Below, piece by piece: positions 1-13,234 of a DNA stretch of 64,000 bases. The notes beneath the pieces are model-generated. The model made no database searches and was not told where the DNA came from. It was given only the letters and a program-made list of their open reading frames with translations. The position numbers and the translations under genes were made by a program. Origin of the DNA: Dioscorea cayenensis subsp. rotundata (Eukaryota > Streptophyta > Magnoliopsida > Dioscoreales > Dioscoreaceae); the NCBI RefSeq assembly GCF_009730915.1, contig NC_052471.1, positions 29,608,185 through 29,672,184 of the forward strand, read 5' to 3'. Each line of letters opens with the position of its first letter. The stretch's first letter is position 1.

Positions 1-1530
1 CAAATATAGATATACAGCTGTATACACAGCTGTATTCCCTAACAAATGGTACCTAATAATGTATTGTTCCATGATACCTGACAATCCATAAATGCAAACC
101 AATAAATTGAAGTCAAGAAAAAAATAAAAAGCAATAAATTGGTGCCCTAGTATATTAAAAAATTAACTAAGAGATTTAATTACCATATGTATAGCATTGG
201 CTTCTATTAAAAATAGTTTATGTAAATAATGTAATAGTCCATATTAAAAATAGTCTATGTAAATAATGTAACAGTCTATATGAATAATTTACTCAGAACA
301 AGGAATAAAAACATTAAAACCAACCAAGCATAAATAAATAAAACAAAAAAAAAAAAAATCAAACAATAAAACAATCAAGCATAAACCACTTTAATAATGT
401 AGAAAGATTAAAATAGAACAAAGAGGATAAGAGATAAAAGAGGGTACCTTATCACCTTCACTATGGAAGGTCGAAGGGATTTTCATGGGGAACAAAATTT
501 ATTCGAGCAGGAAATGGTTTCAAGACTGATTGGAGAGAAGGAATGGAGAGGGCTAATCGAGAGGGTGGAAGGGGAGGAATGGGGAGGGTTGCGGAGGGCT
601 GAGAAAGGCTGATCAAGGGGGTGGAAGGGAGGAAATGAGGAGGGCTGATTGAGATGCTCGTCGGAGAAGAGAATGGGAGATGATCGAGCTGGAGGTTGGG
701 GGAGAAAGGGAAAGAGAGTAAAGAGTAAAGTAATTAGAGTTAAAAAAATCTGGTTCGGATCTAATATAATTGGATCCGAACTTTGATTATTTTAATATTT
801 GACTATTCACTTTTTTATTGTTTTTCAGTAATCACCTAATAAAAAATTCCACGCGTGAATATTAAGGTTTTAGAAAATATAAAAAAATCACGTGTTGGCC
901 ACGTCAGCATAATTGAACGGCAAACATGATGGTCGTCTCCAATCAGACCAATTGGGCACATTTAAAATAGTATATGGACCAATAAAGAGTTGAAAAAAAT
1001 ATAAGAACTAAAATATTATGTTAAGGACTGTATGGAGAATTACTGAAAAAAATTTTATTCATGCTAGGATGAAAAATTTTAATTAAAGTGTTCATTTAAT
1101 TGTTTGAATTTATTTTAAAATTTTCATGTATTTTGCATGTCATTTTTTTTTTATAGTAGAATAGTATTTTAAGTTATACAAATTTAAAAAATTTAAAGAG
1201 TCAAACTACTCCTTAAAAAAAATTCATCCATTTCTTGAAAATCCACTTACCCAAGAAAATTATAGCAAATTAAAATAATTAAGGCAATTTTTTTTAGAAA
1301 CAAAAAATATTGAATCACATGATTTATTAAATCATTCAATATAACATATTTAATTTTTTATTATTTTAATTTATGTATCTAGTATTTTTAAATATAATAT
1401 ATATTTTTAAATAAAATTGATTTAATAAGTCTTTTATAATTTATTTATTTGTTGATAAAGTTTATAATAATCTTTTTTTAATTAAATTTATAATAATTTT
1501 CAAAACAAATAAATTAAGGTCAATGATGAC
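1..1530. other. Intergenic DNA, no gene recognised; possible transposon end
   Basis: This stretch is AT-rich. A purine-rich block lies at about 470-740, with repeated GGGCTGA, GAGAGGGTGG and GGAGG words; read on the minus strand it looks like a C/T-rich leader. Next to it, 850-1080 holds phrases (ccacgtcagc, ggaccaataaagag, ggactgtatggag) of the kind found in terminal regions of plant Mutator-like elements such as the one at 26787. No coding sequence of recognisable family was found on either strand. The other end of any such element would lie left of the window. Confidence 0.3.
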
Positions 1531-1540
1531 GAGCCTAGAC

Positions 1541-1604
1541 TTCTCTAGAAGCACCTTAAATTGTACACGTGGAGAAATTTTATTGGTTAATAGTTTCTAG
1601 AAGG
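1541..1604 (+). promoter_or_regulatory. Heat-shock-element-like palindromes upstream of the PPPDE gene
   Basis: Two TCTAGAA-centred palindromes lie about 45 bp apart: ttctctagaagc at 1541 and tttctagaagg at 1594. The second fits a two-unit heat-shock element (TTC-nn-GAA). An inverted CCAAT (attggt) lies between them. They sit about 430 bp upstream of the start codon and just before the probable leader exon (about 1640-1706), which is a promoter-proximal position. Regulation by heat is inference only. Confidence 0.3.
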
Positions 1605-2031
1605 CGACTGACCCCGAAACACGGGAACAAAACCAACCCCCAAAAAGGACCTCCTTTTTCCCTCATTTCGCTGTTTGATCGATCGAAACCCTTCAATCTC
1701 GTTTAGGTAATTCGATTTTTCTCACGCATTCCACAATTTTTGCGTTTTTTGGTTCTGATTTGATGTCATTATGGCGTAAAATTCTTGTTTTTAGATGCAT
1801 GATTTTGATTTTATTGATTTTTAGGGTTTGATCCATGTAATTCTTTTTTTGATTGCAAAAAGGCTGGTTTTTTTTAGTCATACGGCTTCATGATCTGCGT
1901 TATATTCACTATTCTTGCTGCTAATTGATCATATTTTTGTGTTTTGAAACGGCATTGATCTTTTGAGTTTTGTAGGTTTTCTTGAATTGAAATCTCACAT
2001 CGAGAGCTCATAGAATTCTGAATCTGAGCAT

Positions 2032-4794
2032 ATGGCTGAGGTATTTCCTGATTTTTTTTTTTTCTATTGCGATTTTTTCTTCATTGTTTGAATTCAATGT
2101 GTTTTGATCTTCATTGATTTGAGTGATGAGAAACTTTTTGCAGGAGGGTCACAAGGTCACCTTGAATGTGTATGATCTCAGTCAAGGGCTTGCTCGCCAG
2201 CTTTCGATGTCATTCCTGGGCAAGGCAATTGAAGGCATATGGTAAGCATATTATCTTTGTATGACATTTTGATAGAATGATTGGTAATAATTGAACAAAT
2301 GTTCATAGATTAACTGTTAGTTAGTTTGGTATGAATTCTAAGAACAACAATGTGGAGATTGTGTTGTGTGGGAGAAGACTTTCAGCTCTTATTGATAATT
2401 TTGGATTATTCCCTTGCTTTGCTATTCAAATCTTTGACTGCTGATGCTAGAGAGTAGTTGAAATAAGACAGCTGCTTCATTTTTCTATTCGTACGGCCTA
2501 CACATAGTAATGCCAGAATTGATATTAAAATTGATCTTATAAGACTTCATGTAAGATGCTTTCTTGTCTTGTCTTTTTTTTTTGGGTGGAATACTTTGAA
2601 ATATGTGGCTCAAGACATGGCTTGTGTCTCTTTCTGAATTGTATACTTTTAAGATATAATTTTGAATTGTCATTGATATGGATGGGAAGATGGTGTGTTT
2701 GAATTCTCTCAAGGGGTGCTGATTGGCTTCTGCCAACTAAGAATGACTTGATCCCATGTATATGCATTTATTTAGTTGTATGAGTTAATGTATTTGACCT
2801 TAGTTTTTAAGTTGTTCAAATATAGTACGCTTTTATGTGGTAATTGTGTACATCATTTCATGATAAACCAAATCAAGTTGCTCTTAGTGGCCATTTTCTG
2901 TTGTTAGAGTGTAGTTTTTGATAGTACCTTGGCTTCATGATATTAAACTTAGAACAAGTTGGATTATATGCAAGAGCAATGGTTTATAGGTATGATTTTA
3001 AGCTGAAAGATCACCATTAGTGAGAGGAAAAGACCATGAATGACTTGATCCCATGTATATGCATTTATTTAGTTGTATGAGTTAATGTATTTGACCTTAG
3101 TTTTTTAAGTTGTTCAAATATAGTACGCTTTTATGTGGTAATTGTGTACATCATTTCATGATAAACCAAATCAAGTTGCTCTTAATGGCCATTTTCTGTT
3201 GTTAGAGTGTAGTTTTTGATAGTACCTTGGCTTCATGATATTAAACTTAGAACAAGTTGGATTATATGCAAGAGCAATGGCTTATAGGTATGATTTTAAG
3301 CTGAAAGTTCACCATTAGTGAGAGGAAAAGACCATGAACTGTTTTATGATTATTCAATTTAAACTAGAATCTTGCTTTGGTTGTAATCTATCTGTCTATC
3401 GATCAATCTATCTATAAGTATTTTTTTGGTCCTCTCTCAAAAACCAGATTGGTTTTGAGACCAACTTTTATCGACTTGTGGACCGTTCTATGTTTATATT
3501 ATGCATAGATATGTGAAATTTTAAGACTGTCCTGGCCTAAAGTTTACAATCAAATAGTAAATATGAAAATTTTAGTTGAATGCCCTGAACATTTCTACTA
3601 CTTAGGAAAAGACCATGAACTTTCTTATAATTATTCCATTTGAATCAGAATCTTGCTTTGGTTGTGACCAATATATATATTCTTACTTTGGTCCTTTCCC
3701 TTGGTTTTGAAACCAACTTTTCTTGACATTTGGACCTTGTAATGTTATGATATATGAGTGAAATTTTTAGGCTGTCCTTGCCTAAAATTAAAGAGGGCTA
3801 GAATATATATCCTGCCATGATGAGAAGTTTCTCAAATTTGCAGCAAGCTATCTGTTAATTTGTTCAAATACACTATCAGATAAGAAATATGAAATTTCAA
3901 TTGCCCTGAACATTTCTACTCTTTAGGACTAATGTGATAATGTTAAGCATTAATTTCTATTCCGGCTCTTATAAGAGGCAGTTAGTGTGATTATTTCCTC
4001 TTTGAAGATTTCATTGTGCAATCTTTTTCTTTAAACGAGGCCAGGCATACCGGCGTGGTGGTGTATGATGAGGAATACTACTTCTCTGGGGGAATTCAGC
4101 ATGATCCTGCTGGAAGAACACCCTATGGGACTCCAATTCATGTAGTCGAACTGGGATTCACACATATCCCCAAGGACGTGTTTAGGGAATATTTGCAAGA
4201 AATCAGCCCACGATACACTCCCGAATCCTACAATATCCTTACACACAACTGCAACAACTTCAGCAATGAGATTGCTCAATTCTTGGTCGGCATTAGCATC
4301 CCTGACTACATCCTCCAGCTCCCGAATGAAGTCATGAGCAGTCCAATGGGCGGTCTGATATGTAAGCTCTCTAAACTTTTCCGTCCAAAAAGTTTTGTTC
4401 ATACATTGTCTTATTATCTTCTATGTTTTCTGCAGTGCCAATGATCCAACGGCTCGATAACACACTTCGATCCGGCGCTGTTCCACAAGCTGCTCAGTTC
4501 ACACCATCACCTACCTTAGCTCAACCAACAACGAACAAACCTCCATCTGGAAAATCTGACAACCAAACCACAGAAGCAAAGAATGTCACCGTAAAGCCAG
4601 CAGCAGCAATTGGGAAGCAATCATCACTGTCAGCTGGTGATGCTCGGGCGAAGGTTCAGGAAGAGATTACGAGAGAGTTCGAGGCGATCATGGCCATGGG
4701 AACTCTGCGTGCAAGCGAGGCCGCTGCTCTTGCGACAAGAAGAATTATGCAGAAGTATGGTCATCTGAAAAGCACTTCAATGTCACAAGGTTAG
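2032..4794 (+). CDS. PPPDE (DeSI-like) putative thiol peptidase
   Basis: The predicted protein has 260 aa from four exons: 2032-2040, 2144-2241, 4045-4361 and 4436-4794. The PPPDE fold spans about residues 7-150. The presumed catalytic histidine is H37 in IWHTGVVVY and the presumed catalytic cysteine is C105 in THNCNNFSNE, so both active-site residues are present. Members of this family are papain-fold isopeptidases that remove SUMO or ubiquitin. The C-terminal 110 residues are low-complexity (Pro/Thr/Gln-rich) and end in a helix-like Ala/Arg-rich stretch. Exon 1 encodes only Met-Ala-Glu. A leader intron (about 1707-1979) precedes the start, and ATG 2032 is the first in-frame ATG of the spliced reading. 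Intron 2 is long (1.8 kb) and contains a tandem duplication. The family assignment is firm; the substrate is unknown. Confidence 0.9.
2741..3336. repeat. Tandem duplication (297-bp unit) in intron 2 of the PPPDE gene
   Basis: A unit starting gaatgacttgatcccatg occurs at 2741 and again at 3038, nearly identical over its whole length. The unit's end (aaagaccatgaa) and the following text (aatcttgctttggttg) recur in more diverged form near 3605-3665. Near-identity of the two main copies points to a recent event. Confidence 0.9.
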
Positions 4795-6240
4795 TGAAAA
4801 TTCTTGTTCAACAAACACACCATTCTTTGGCATCATCAAGCTCATAAAAACTGTGACTCTGTTCTTGATGATTGATTAAATTGTTTTTCCTGGGAACTGT
4901 ACTATAAAAACTCTTGTTTGACTGATTCAGGATTCATCAATTTACACTCTTTTCTACTCTGCCTCTGTGTTGCATGTTTTTTATTCTTTTTTTACATTGA
5001 AAAAGTGTTTGTTTTTTAACCTAAATGATTTTGAAAGTCTCTTGGTAAATTTTTTTTTATAGGATAAATAATTTACTTTTTAGTTCTTGAGTAAAAACAT
5101 TTGGCAGATTTGAGTAACAAGGAAATCAAAACTACTTGAATTTAGTTTTTCCTTTTTTTTTAGTTTGTGATTTTTTTTTTTCAAGTGTGTCTTTTTAAGC
5201 ACCAATGTGTTTTTAGAAAATTTAATATAAATATCTGAATTTCTACCAAAAAGTAAAAAAAAAAATTACTGATTTAACTCAACAAGCTCAATTAGTTATA
5301 AGTTTAGTGTTAATTTGAAGGTATTATTTTAAACCCAAATAAAACATTAATTAAAAAAAGGAAAAGAAAAACTTCAACGGTCATTTTTTTTTTTTTGGAT
5401 AAAACTGTGAGTTTTAATAAGTCAAGGCAAACATCACATTTATAGTTGCATCAAATAAAGTATGCTTCTTTTCAATGTTGTCATATATATATATATATAT
5501 ATATATTCTAATTGTTAATGTGCTAATTGAGATAAACATGTGATTATTTTATATAATTTATATAAATTATCTGATTTCCAGGGGATTTATCGTACTTTAT
5601 ACACTTATGCACATAAATATAACTTATAAAAATTTTGGTGTTTTTCCTTTTAATTTTATTATATATATCTTTTAATTTTTTTTAGTAAAAAAAACAGATA
5701 TATATAAAAATACATCAGCTACAATGCTTAATGATTTTTTAAAATTTTACCATGTCAAGCTGATGAACATACGGTGTTTGCTCAGTATCAAAAGAAATGA
5801 TTTTGATCCTGATTATTTATTTTACCATTCTATTAAAATACCACTGGGCTATTTTTTTATATTTTTAAACTTTAAATTTTTATGTTTGAGCCTTACATAT
5901 ATTATTAAAATATATTAAAAAATTATATAAAATATTATTTTTTAAATAATAAAAATTAAAATTATAAAAACATAATTAGTTGAATTCTCAGGGAATTCAG
6001 AAAAAAGAAGTCTAAGATATATATATATATATTTATGCATAATAATAAAATACTTTTACATTTTGTCATCATCATCATTATTATTAAATATATATATATA
6101 TATATATTTAATTAGATTTTTAAAAATGTATAGAAATTTTCTGAGGGCAAATGTGCAGTTTGATGTTTATGCAGGGGTATAAATGCAAAAACTATTTTTT
6201 TTAATAATTAATAATAAAAATAATAATAATACTAATAATA
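4795..6240. other. Intergenic AT-rich spacer
   Basis: This region lies between the PPPDE gene and LUH. It holds several (AT)n tracts (5485-5505, 6015-6032, 6090-6110) and poly-A/T runs. The probable 3' untranslated region of the PPPDE gene covers its first few hundred bases. The 64-codon ORF at 5724-5918 is AT-rich and resembles no family. No gene is seen. Confidence 0.6.
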
Positions 6241-6930
6241 GAAAAAGCAAGCTAACGGTAGCTTTAATAACGTCAAGCATCATGACCGTCAATCAACTCA
6301 TCGCCAACTCATCACCGAAAAAATCCAACGGTCACAATCACGCCTACCTTCATCGCACGTGCGAACCTCTTTGTATTACACTGGGGCCTACTTCAGCTTT
6401 GGCTCCGAAGCTACGGCTTCTTTTAATCATTTTCTATCCGAACCTACAGCCTCGGTATCCGAATCTATAGGTTTGGATTCGAACCATGAGCTCGAAATCC
6501 AGCTCTTCGATTTCTCTCTCTTTCTCTTCTCGCTGGCGGAGATTGAGAGAAAGGCGAGGGCTTTGGGCTGGATCTCCTCAAAATCATCGAGTTCTAGCGC
6601 TTGTTCTCATAGTTGAGACCCTTGTGATCGGTTTCAAGAGTTGCAATTGAGCTTAGGTGAGTGTTTTCTTGCTTGATTTCTTGGGAAAAATTGGAGTTTT
6701 TGTTGGTTTTGTTTTGAATTCGAGGGGATCATTTGATTTGATTGTAAAATTGGGATTTGTGCGCCGTTTTGGTGGTTGAGATTGATAATGCCGGCTTTGG
6801 TATTTGTTTCTCGGGTGGATGATGGAGTTCTTGACTTTTCGTTAATAGGGATTTGATTTTTGTTTGGTTTTTGTGGTTTTTGTGCGATTAATTGATGATT
6901 TTTGGATTCTTTCTTGATCTTTCAGGAGTG

Positions 6931-6939
6931 ATGCAGTAG
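6931..6939 (+). promoter_or_regulatory. Two-codon upstream ORF (Met-Gln-stop) in the LUH leader
   Basis: The probable leader exon following acceptor ttcag (about 6921-6925) carries ATG CAG TAG at 6931, 57 nt upstream of the LUH start codon. Minimal uORFs of this kind can cause ribosome stalling or reinitiation. The leader also carries a probable intron with donor aggtgagt near 6655. Confidence 0.5.
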
Positions 6940-6996
6940 GAGGAGTGATTTTAATTTATTAGGGTTGTTTTGTGCGGTATTAGATAGAGAGCGAGA

Positions 6997-7053
6997 ATGG
7001 CGCAGAGCAATTGGGAAGCTGACAAGATGTTTGTGTCTCATTCCTCAGTCTCT

Positions 7054-7088
<35 letters not shown>

Positions 7089-10000
7089 TACCTTTCTTGC
7101 ATTTGTTCACTTTTACGGGTTTGATTTCTTGCAGGCTTGATGTTTATATTTATGATTATCTCTTGAAACGGAACTTGCAAACCACTGCAAAGGCTTTCAT
7201 GGCTGAGGGGAAGGTTGCTGCGGATCCAGTAGGTAAAAACTTCATTGCTGTGTTATTTTGACTCAAAAATTTTTTTTTCATGCCCTATAAGTAAATTTCT
7301 CATTTTTTTCTATAAAAACTGTGTTTTTGATTTGATGCCTCATGTATGGAATTTGTCTGTGGTTTGTAGAAATGAGATGCAGTTGATTCTGTGGACGTGC
7401 CAAAAAGAACTTTTTTGATTGGCTTATTGTTGCTGGAGAATGAACTTTCTTGTCGTTCTCGTTCTCGAGTGTATCTTCCTAGTTGTAGATCTTATTCTTT
7501 TCATATAGTTTGGTTTTTTAGTGACGAGTGTTATTGAATTCTATTTTAGTAAGTAGATTGATGGATGAGATCAAAGAACAGTTAATTCTGTGTATGTGCC
7601 AAAAAGAACTGTTTTGATTGGCTTGTGGTTGCCAGAGAATGTACATTCTTGTCGTTCTCGAGTGTATCTTCCTAGTTGTAGATCTTATTCTTTTCATATA
7701 CTTTGGTTTTTCGGTTGTGAGTGTTATTGAATTCTGTTTTAGTAAGTAGATTGATGGATGACATCAAAGAACAGTTAATTCTGTGTATGTGCCAAAAAGA
7801 ACTGTTTTGATTGGCTTATTGTTGCTGGAGAATGAACTTTCTTGTTGTTCTTGAGTGTGTCTTCCTAGTTGTAGATCTTATTATTTTTATATAATTTGGT
7901 TTTTCAGTGATGAGTGTCATTGAATTCTATTTTAGTAACTAGATTGAACGGTAGAAATGATTCATTTGTTTGTTCTGTGTATTTATGTAAAGCAAACAAA
8001 GTTATAGCATGTCATGCAGTTGAGGAGCAAAATTCAATTCAATTTAAATATGGGAAGATAATTATGGCAATGAGTGATCATAGTTTACTGGAGAACTGTA
8101 AATAACGTTGCGCATGTTAAAAGATTCATTATAACCATGGTAAATATAGTTTTTGAGGATGCAGTTGTGCTTCTCATGTCCAACTTTCTGCAGAAACTTA
8201 TAACTTTTATTTCTTTGCTAAATAAAGAATCATTTGTGAGATGTACATACAGACATGATATTTCAGAAACTAGCTCACCTTTTTCCTTCAATGATTAGCA
8301 ATTGACGCACCAGGAGGTTTTCTCTTCGAGTGGTGGTCTGTCTTTTGGGATATCTTCATTGCAAGAACCAATGAAAAGCATTCTGAAGTTGCTGCTGCAT
8401 ATATAGAGGTATGGATTCTAATCACTTCTTTACCACTTAAAGGCTACTGTAATCTTTACTTTTTAAGTTGCATCATGATCTATCCTCTATTTGGCATACA
8501 GACTCAACAAATCAAGGCCAGGGAACAACAACAGTTGCAGATGCAGCAAATGCAGTTATTCCAGCAAAGACATGCTCAATTGCAGCGGACTAATTCTAAT
8601 CATCCTTCTCTAGCTGGGCCCATGAATGCAATTAATGCTGATGGTATCTTGGGGCAATCAACTGCTAGTGGCTTGGCTGCCAAAATCTACGAAGAACGTT
8701 TGAAGCAACCCCATCCAATGGATTCTGAGCCTCCCCCTCAACTTCTTGACGCCAGTAGGATGGCCCTTCTCAAGTCAGCTACTAGTCATGCAGGGTATGT
8801 TTTTTATAGTGTTCTTTTGAGCACTTAGAAGTGTGCAGTAGTTTCTGGTTGGTTGCAGATCATTTTACCTTTTGTGCATTTCACTTGACAGGCAGTTAGT
8901 CCAGGGCAATGCAGGCAGTGTATCTGCAGCTCTGCAGCAAATTCAAGCTCGAACTCAACAGGCAACTGTAGCATTCATGTTCAAATTTACTTTCTATTTG
9001 TGGGCAATCTGGTTACTATACAGCCTGGAGGCTCTCTTTCAAGTGTCATGATGTTTTACTGTACCTTTGTTACAGGATATCAAAACTGAGGGTAACTTGG
9101 GTGTAGCACAAAGATCATTGCCTATGGATCCCTCATCACTGTATGGGCAGGGCATCATTCAATCAAAATCTGGTTTACCTGGCAGCGGTGAGTTATCTTT
9201 TGTTTGCTTGTTACAGTAAATTTATTATCTGCTCTCTGGATTCCACGAACTGAAGAAAAACAGCCAGGATGTACTCAACAAAACTTTATGCTATTCCTTT
9301 ATATTGGTTGCCATATTCTGTGGGGTTTTCAGGTTTAAAAAGTCCTGTTACTATCAACAAAAACTTTATGCTATTCCTTTATATTGGTTGCCATATTCTG
9401 TGGGGTTTTCAGGTTTAAAAAGTCCTGTTACTATCATTAGTGCCTCTTTTGCAGGTATGAACCAGGGAGTCAGTGGTCTTCCACTTAAGGGCTGGCCTTT
9501 GACTGTAAGTTTAACAGAGATTATGATTTTGTCCTTTAATCTTTATGTACTTTGCTTGAGCAATATATTCTTTTATACAGGGAATTGACCAACTACGCCC
9601 GAGCTTAGGCCCTCAAGTACAGAAGCCATTTTTGTCAACACAAAATCAATTCCAGCTTTTGTCACCTCAGCAGCAGCATCAAATCATAGCACAAGCCCAA
9701 GCACAAGGAAGCCTTAATAGCTCATCTAATTATGGGGATATGGGAAGATTTAGAGCCATGCCAAGGGGTGGTTTGAATGGGAAGGATGGTCAACCCATTG
9801 GAAATGATGGATCAATTGGCTCACCAATGCAATCAAGTTCACCTAAGGTTAGACAGGACCAAGCAGAATATCTTTTGAAGGTCAGTTCTTTTAGAGTAAT
9901 CTTAATGTCTTTTTGCTTTATCTCGATACATTTATAGTTCATGAAATATTTGAAAATCCTCAACGCTGGATTTTCATATATTCAGAAATGAGTCTGAAGT

Positions 10001-12948
10001 TCTTGGAAACCAAGAAATAGACGCATATATTACATGTTCAAAGGTGTTTACATGCATATGCATGTATGTATGTGTGTCTTGCAATTACTGAAACGGTGGC
10101 TTACGAATATAGGAGAGATTTAACCACCAAACATTTTGGGTTAAGATTTGATCAACTGTCATGGTCAGAGAAGACTTGGTGAGAACTTAGCACACCTTGG
10201 TTTGCGTTTACTGAAGCGATTGTATGAAAATATGTAAGGGTGGACCACCAGGGGGTTTCAAAATGATGGCAATCATGGTCATGTAAGAGTTTGTGAGAAC
10301 TCATTTGGATTGCATAAATTCTTGAGTGTTTAGGAACCAAGGAAAATTAAATCTAATCATCCATAACCTTACCAACTTCTAATGTACCTCCATGGTTATT
10401 TGATAATATTGAATAATACATTATAGCTTGTGAATTGCTTGCAGATAAAAATATAGGAATGTAATTCAACTGTCAATGGTTGTGGGACAAGACAACTGAT
10501 GTGAATAATTTTCGTATTCTATTTGATTAATTTCAGCTAAAACTTTTGTCCTATCACCTCTAGAATCTGTTTCCTTAATTTTTTACATGCAAAATATCTG
10601 TTAATAATCCTTAATTACACTATGTTGTTCTTCTGCTACCAGTCAAATTGATAATTCTTCTTATTTACATTTTATGGGACATATGATAATGTTGATTGAT
10701 TTTTCCTTTACTAAATAATCTTCCACCTAATTTATTCTAAATCTTAGTTGAAGGCAGCCCAGGCTCAACAGTCTTCTGCCCAACAATCACAGGAACAGCT
10801 GCAACAGCAACAGCAACTGCAGGTTATGTTCCAATGGAATATTTCAGCTACTTTGGAAGAATCTTTTTATTCGCTAAATATTTACTTCTTCTGTTCCCTG
10901 GCCATTTCTGTCTGCTTGCTGTAGATGATACTGGCTAACTAACTAGTTCTATTTGTTGATGGTGTCCAGAATAATAGAAAAAGGAAACAAACCACTTCTT
11001 CTGGACCAGCTAATAGTACTGGTACAGGGAACACTATCGGTCCTTCCAACTCTCCTCCATCGACTCCATCTACTCGTACACCTGGTGATGGGGTGGCAAT
11101 GTCTGGTAATCTGCAACATGTAGGCGGTATGTCAAAAGGTTTAATGATGTATGGTGCTGATGGGACAGGACTCGCTTCATCTTCAAATCAGATGGTAACC
11201 CTTTTTAGTAATTGGATCCTTGATGCCAAGCATTTTACCATCATGTGGTCTAAAACCAAATATATTCGGATGCCAGGATGATTTGGAGCATTTTGGGGAC
11301 GTTGCTTCTTTGGAAGATAATGTGGAGTCTTTTCTGTCGCACGATGATGGGGATGCCAGAGACATATTTGCTGCACTGAAAAGAAGTCCTGCAGAGCACA
11401 ACACTGACACTTCAAAGGGTAAGGATGTTTTTAGCAACCATTAAGTTGACAGCCTTTGTGAAATACCCATGAGGTAATTGGATTACCTGTTCAGGTTTTT
11501 CCTTTAACGAGGCTGGTTGCCTCCGTTCCAGCAATAGCAAAGTTGTCTGCTGTCACTTCTCTTCTGATGGGAAGCTGTTGGCCAGTGCCGGACATGAGAA
11601 GAAGGTAATGGGCCTTTTGCATTTGGCACATTTTTTCAGCTGAACATCCAGCTCAGTATATGGCACAATACACCAGAACCTATTTATTCATTCAACTCCC
11701 AGATTGAACTGATTGATTGCAAATTCTTTTACAATTACATGTCCCACATAGAAATGTTTTCAGAAATCGTGTCAGCTTAAGGAGCACTAATTTTCTATTG
11801 ATAGGCTGTACTCTGGAACATGGATACAATGAAAACAGAGAGCACTCCTGAAGATCACACACTTATCATTACCGATATTCGCTTTATGCCAAACTCAACT
11901 CAGTTAGCAACATCTGCTTTTGACAGAACTGTGCGACTGTGGAATGCGGCAGACGTAAGGATCTCTACTTCACAACCTTTCTTTCATAATATTTGGATTA
12001 TCATCTTAAATAATTTTTTCCCCTGAGCTGCTGCTAATCATGGCTGTGTCATTTGTGTCATTTGTAGCCAAGCTATTGTTTGCACACTTTTATGGGCCAT
12101 GGGTCTCAAGTGACATCATTAGATTTCCATCCCAAAAAGACAGATGTTCTGTGCTCTTGTGATGGCAATGGTGACATTCGGTTCTGGAATGTCAACCAGT
12201 ACAGTTGTATCCGTAATTCTAAGGTTCCTTTATATACTTTCTTCAATACGCACCCTTTTTGTTACAAGTTTCGTTTCTTGTATATATAATAACTTTTACT
12301 ATCACTTCGACAGGGTGCGACAGCACAAGTGAGATTCCAGCCTCGAGTTGGACTTTATTTAGCAGCGGCTACAGAAAATATTGTGTCCATATTTGATGTT
12401 GAGACCGACAGAAAGACACTGTCATTACAGGTTTTTGCAGAAACTTCATAGCTGCAAACTTCATTCTTCATAATACCGTCAGAGCTTCATTTGTATCTTA
12501 AAAATTCATCTTTCCAGGAACACACCAAAGAGGTTCACTCTGTTTGCTGGGACTCGAGTGGGGACTACTTGGCATCAGTCAGTCAGGATACTGTAAAAGT
12601 CTGGTCAATAAACTCCGGGGAGTGCATTCATCGGCTTAGCTCCAACGGCAACAAGTTCCATTCATGTGTTTTCCATCCTAGCTACCCCAGTCTCTTGATC
12701 GTCGGAGGCTATCAGGTATATATATCCCACACATGCACACACAGTTAAATCTTTTTTCGTCGGTTATATCTTATTTGAGATCGGAATTTATGTGTTGATT
12801 GTAGTCTTTGGAGCTGTGGAATATGGTAGAGAACCAGTCGATGACCGTGCAAGCACATGAAAATTTAATCGCGGCCTTGGCGCAGTCTCCGGTCACCGGA
12901 ATGGTTGCCTCCGCGAGCCATGACAAAACTGTGAAACTGTGGAAGTAG
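6997..12948 (+). CDS. LUH: LEUNIG_HOMOLOG-type transcriptional co-repressor
   Basis: Seventeen coding exons give 795 aa: 6997-7028, 7135-7232, 8299-8408, 8502-8794, 8892-8967, 9076-9187, 9455-9504, 9581-9880, 10748-10822, 10970-11194, 11277-11418, 11495-11604, 11805-11954, 12068-12223, 12314-12430, 12518-12715 and 12805-12948. The protein opens with a LUFS domain containing LisH (residues 1-88; motif [13 protein letters not shown]). A Gln-rich middle and the basic NNRKRK patch follow. Seven WD40 repeats occupy about residues 505-795 and end in [13 protein letters not shown]. The middle blocks [12 protein letters not shown] and [11 protein letters not shown], and the modest Q tracts, match LUH rather than LEUNIG itself. 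LUG/LUH proteins act in the nucleus with SEUSS-type adaptors to repress floral and other genes; LUH (MUM1) also promotes seed mucilage maturation. The reading frame is uninterrupted and every splice join is in phase. Confidence 0.95.
7380..7960. repeat. Tandem triplication (about 195-bp unit) in LUH intron 2
   Basis: The phrase gtgccaaaaagaac occurs at about 7397, 7596 and 7789, and each copy continues through ttcctagttgtagatctta to attgaattct. Periods are 199 and 193 bp. The copies differ by scattered changes, so the array is older than the duplication at 2741. Confidence 0.9.
9277..9432. repeat. Tandem duplication (78-bp unit) in LUH intron 6
   Basis: The unit beginning caacaaaactttatgc at 9277 is repeated at 9355 almost without change. 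Each copy contains a good 3' splice-site-like string, ggttttcag followed by gtttaaa, upstream of the real acceptor at 9454. Confidence 0.9.
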
Positions 12949-13234
12949 GATTTCAAAAAAACTTTTTGGGTTGATTGGTTGTCTTGTGTGATCTTAGAAC
13001 TGGTTATAAATTCATAAGGGATTGAGACTGATGTTTTTTTAATTTTCTTTTTAGTCAGTTATTTGTTGCTTAAAAACAATAATATAAAAAATAGTAGGTA
13101 TGTATCATAAATTGAACTGGAATTTTACTGTAGATCTTTTCAGAATTGCTAAATTACAGTTCCTGGTGTGGGGAAAATAACGGTAAAGGTTGTTGTTGTT
13201 TTCTAAGAAAATAATATTCCTTTTATTTGTTTTT

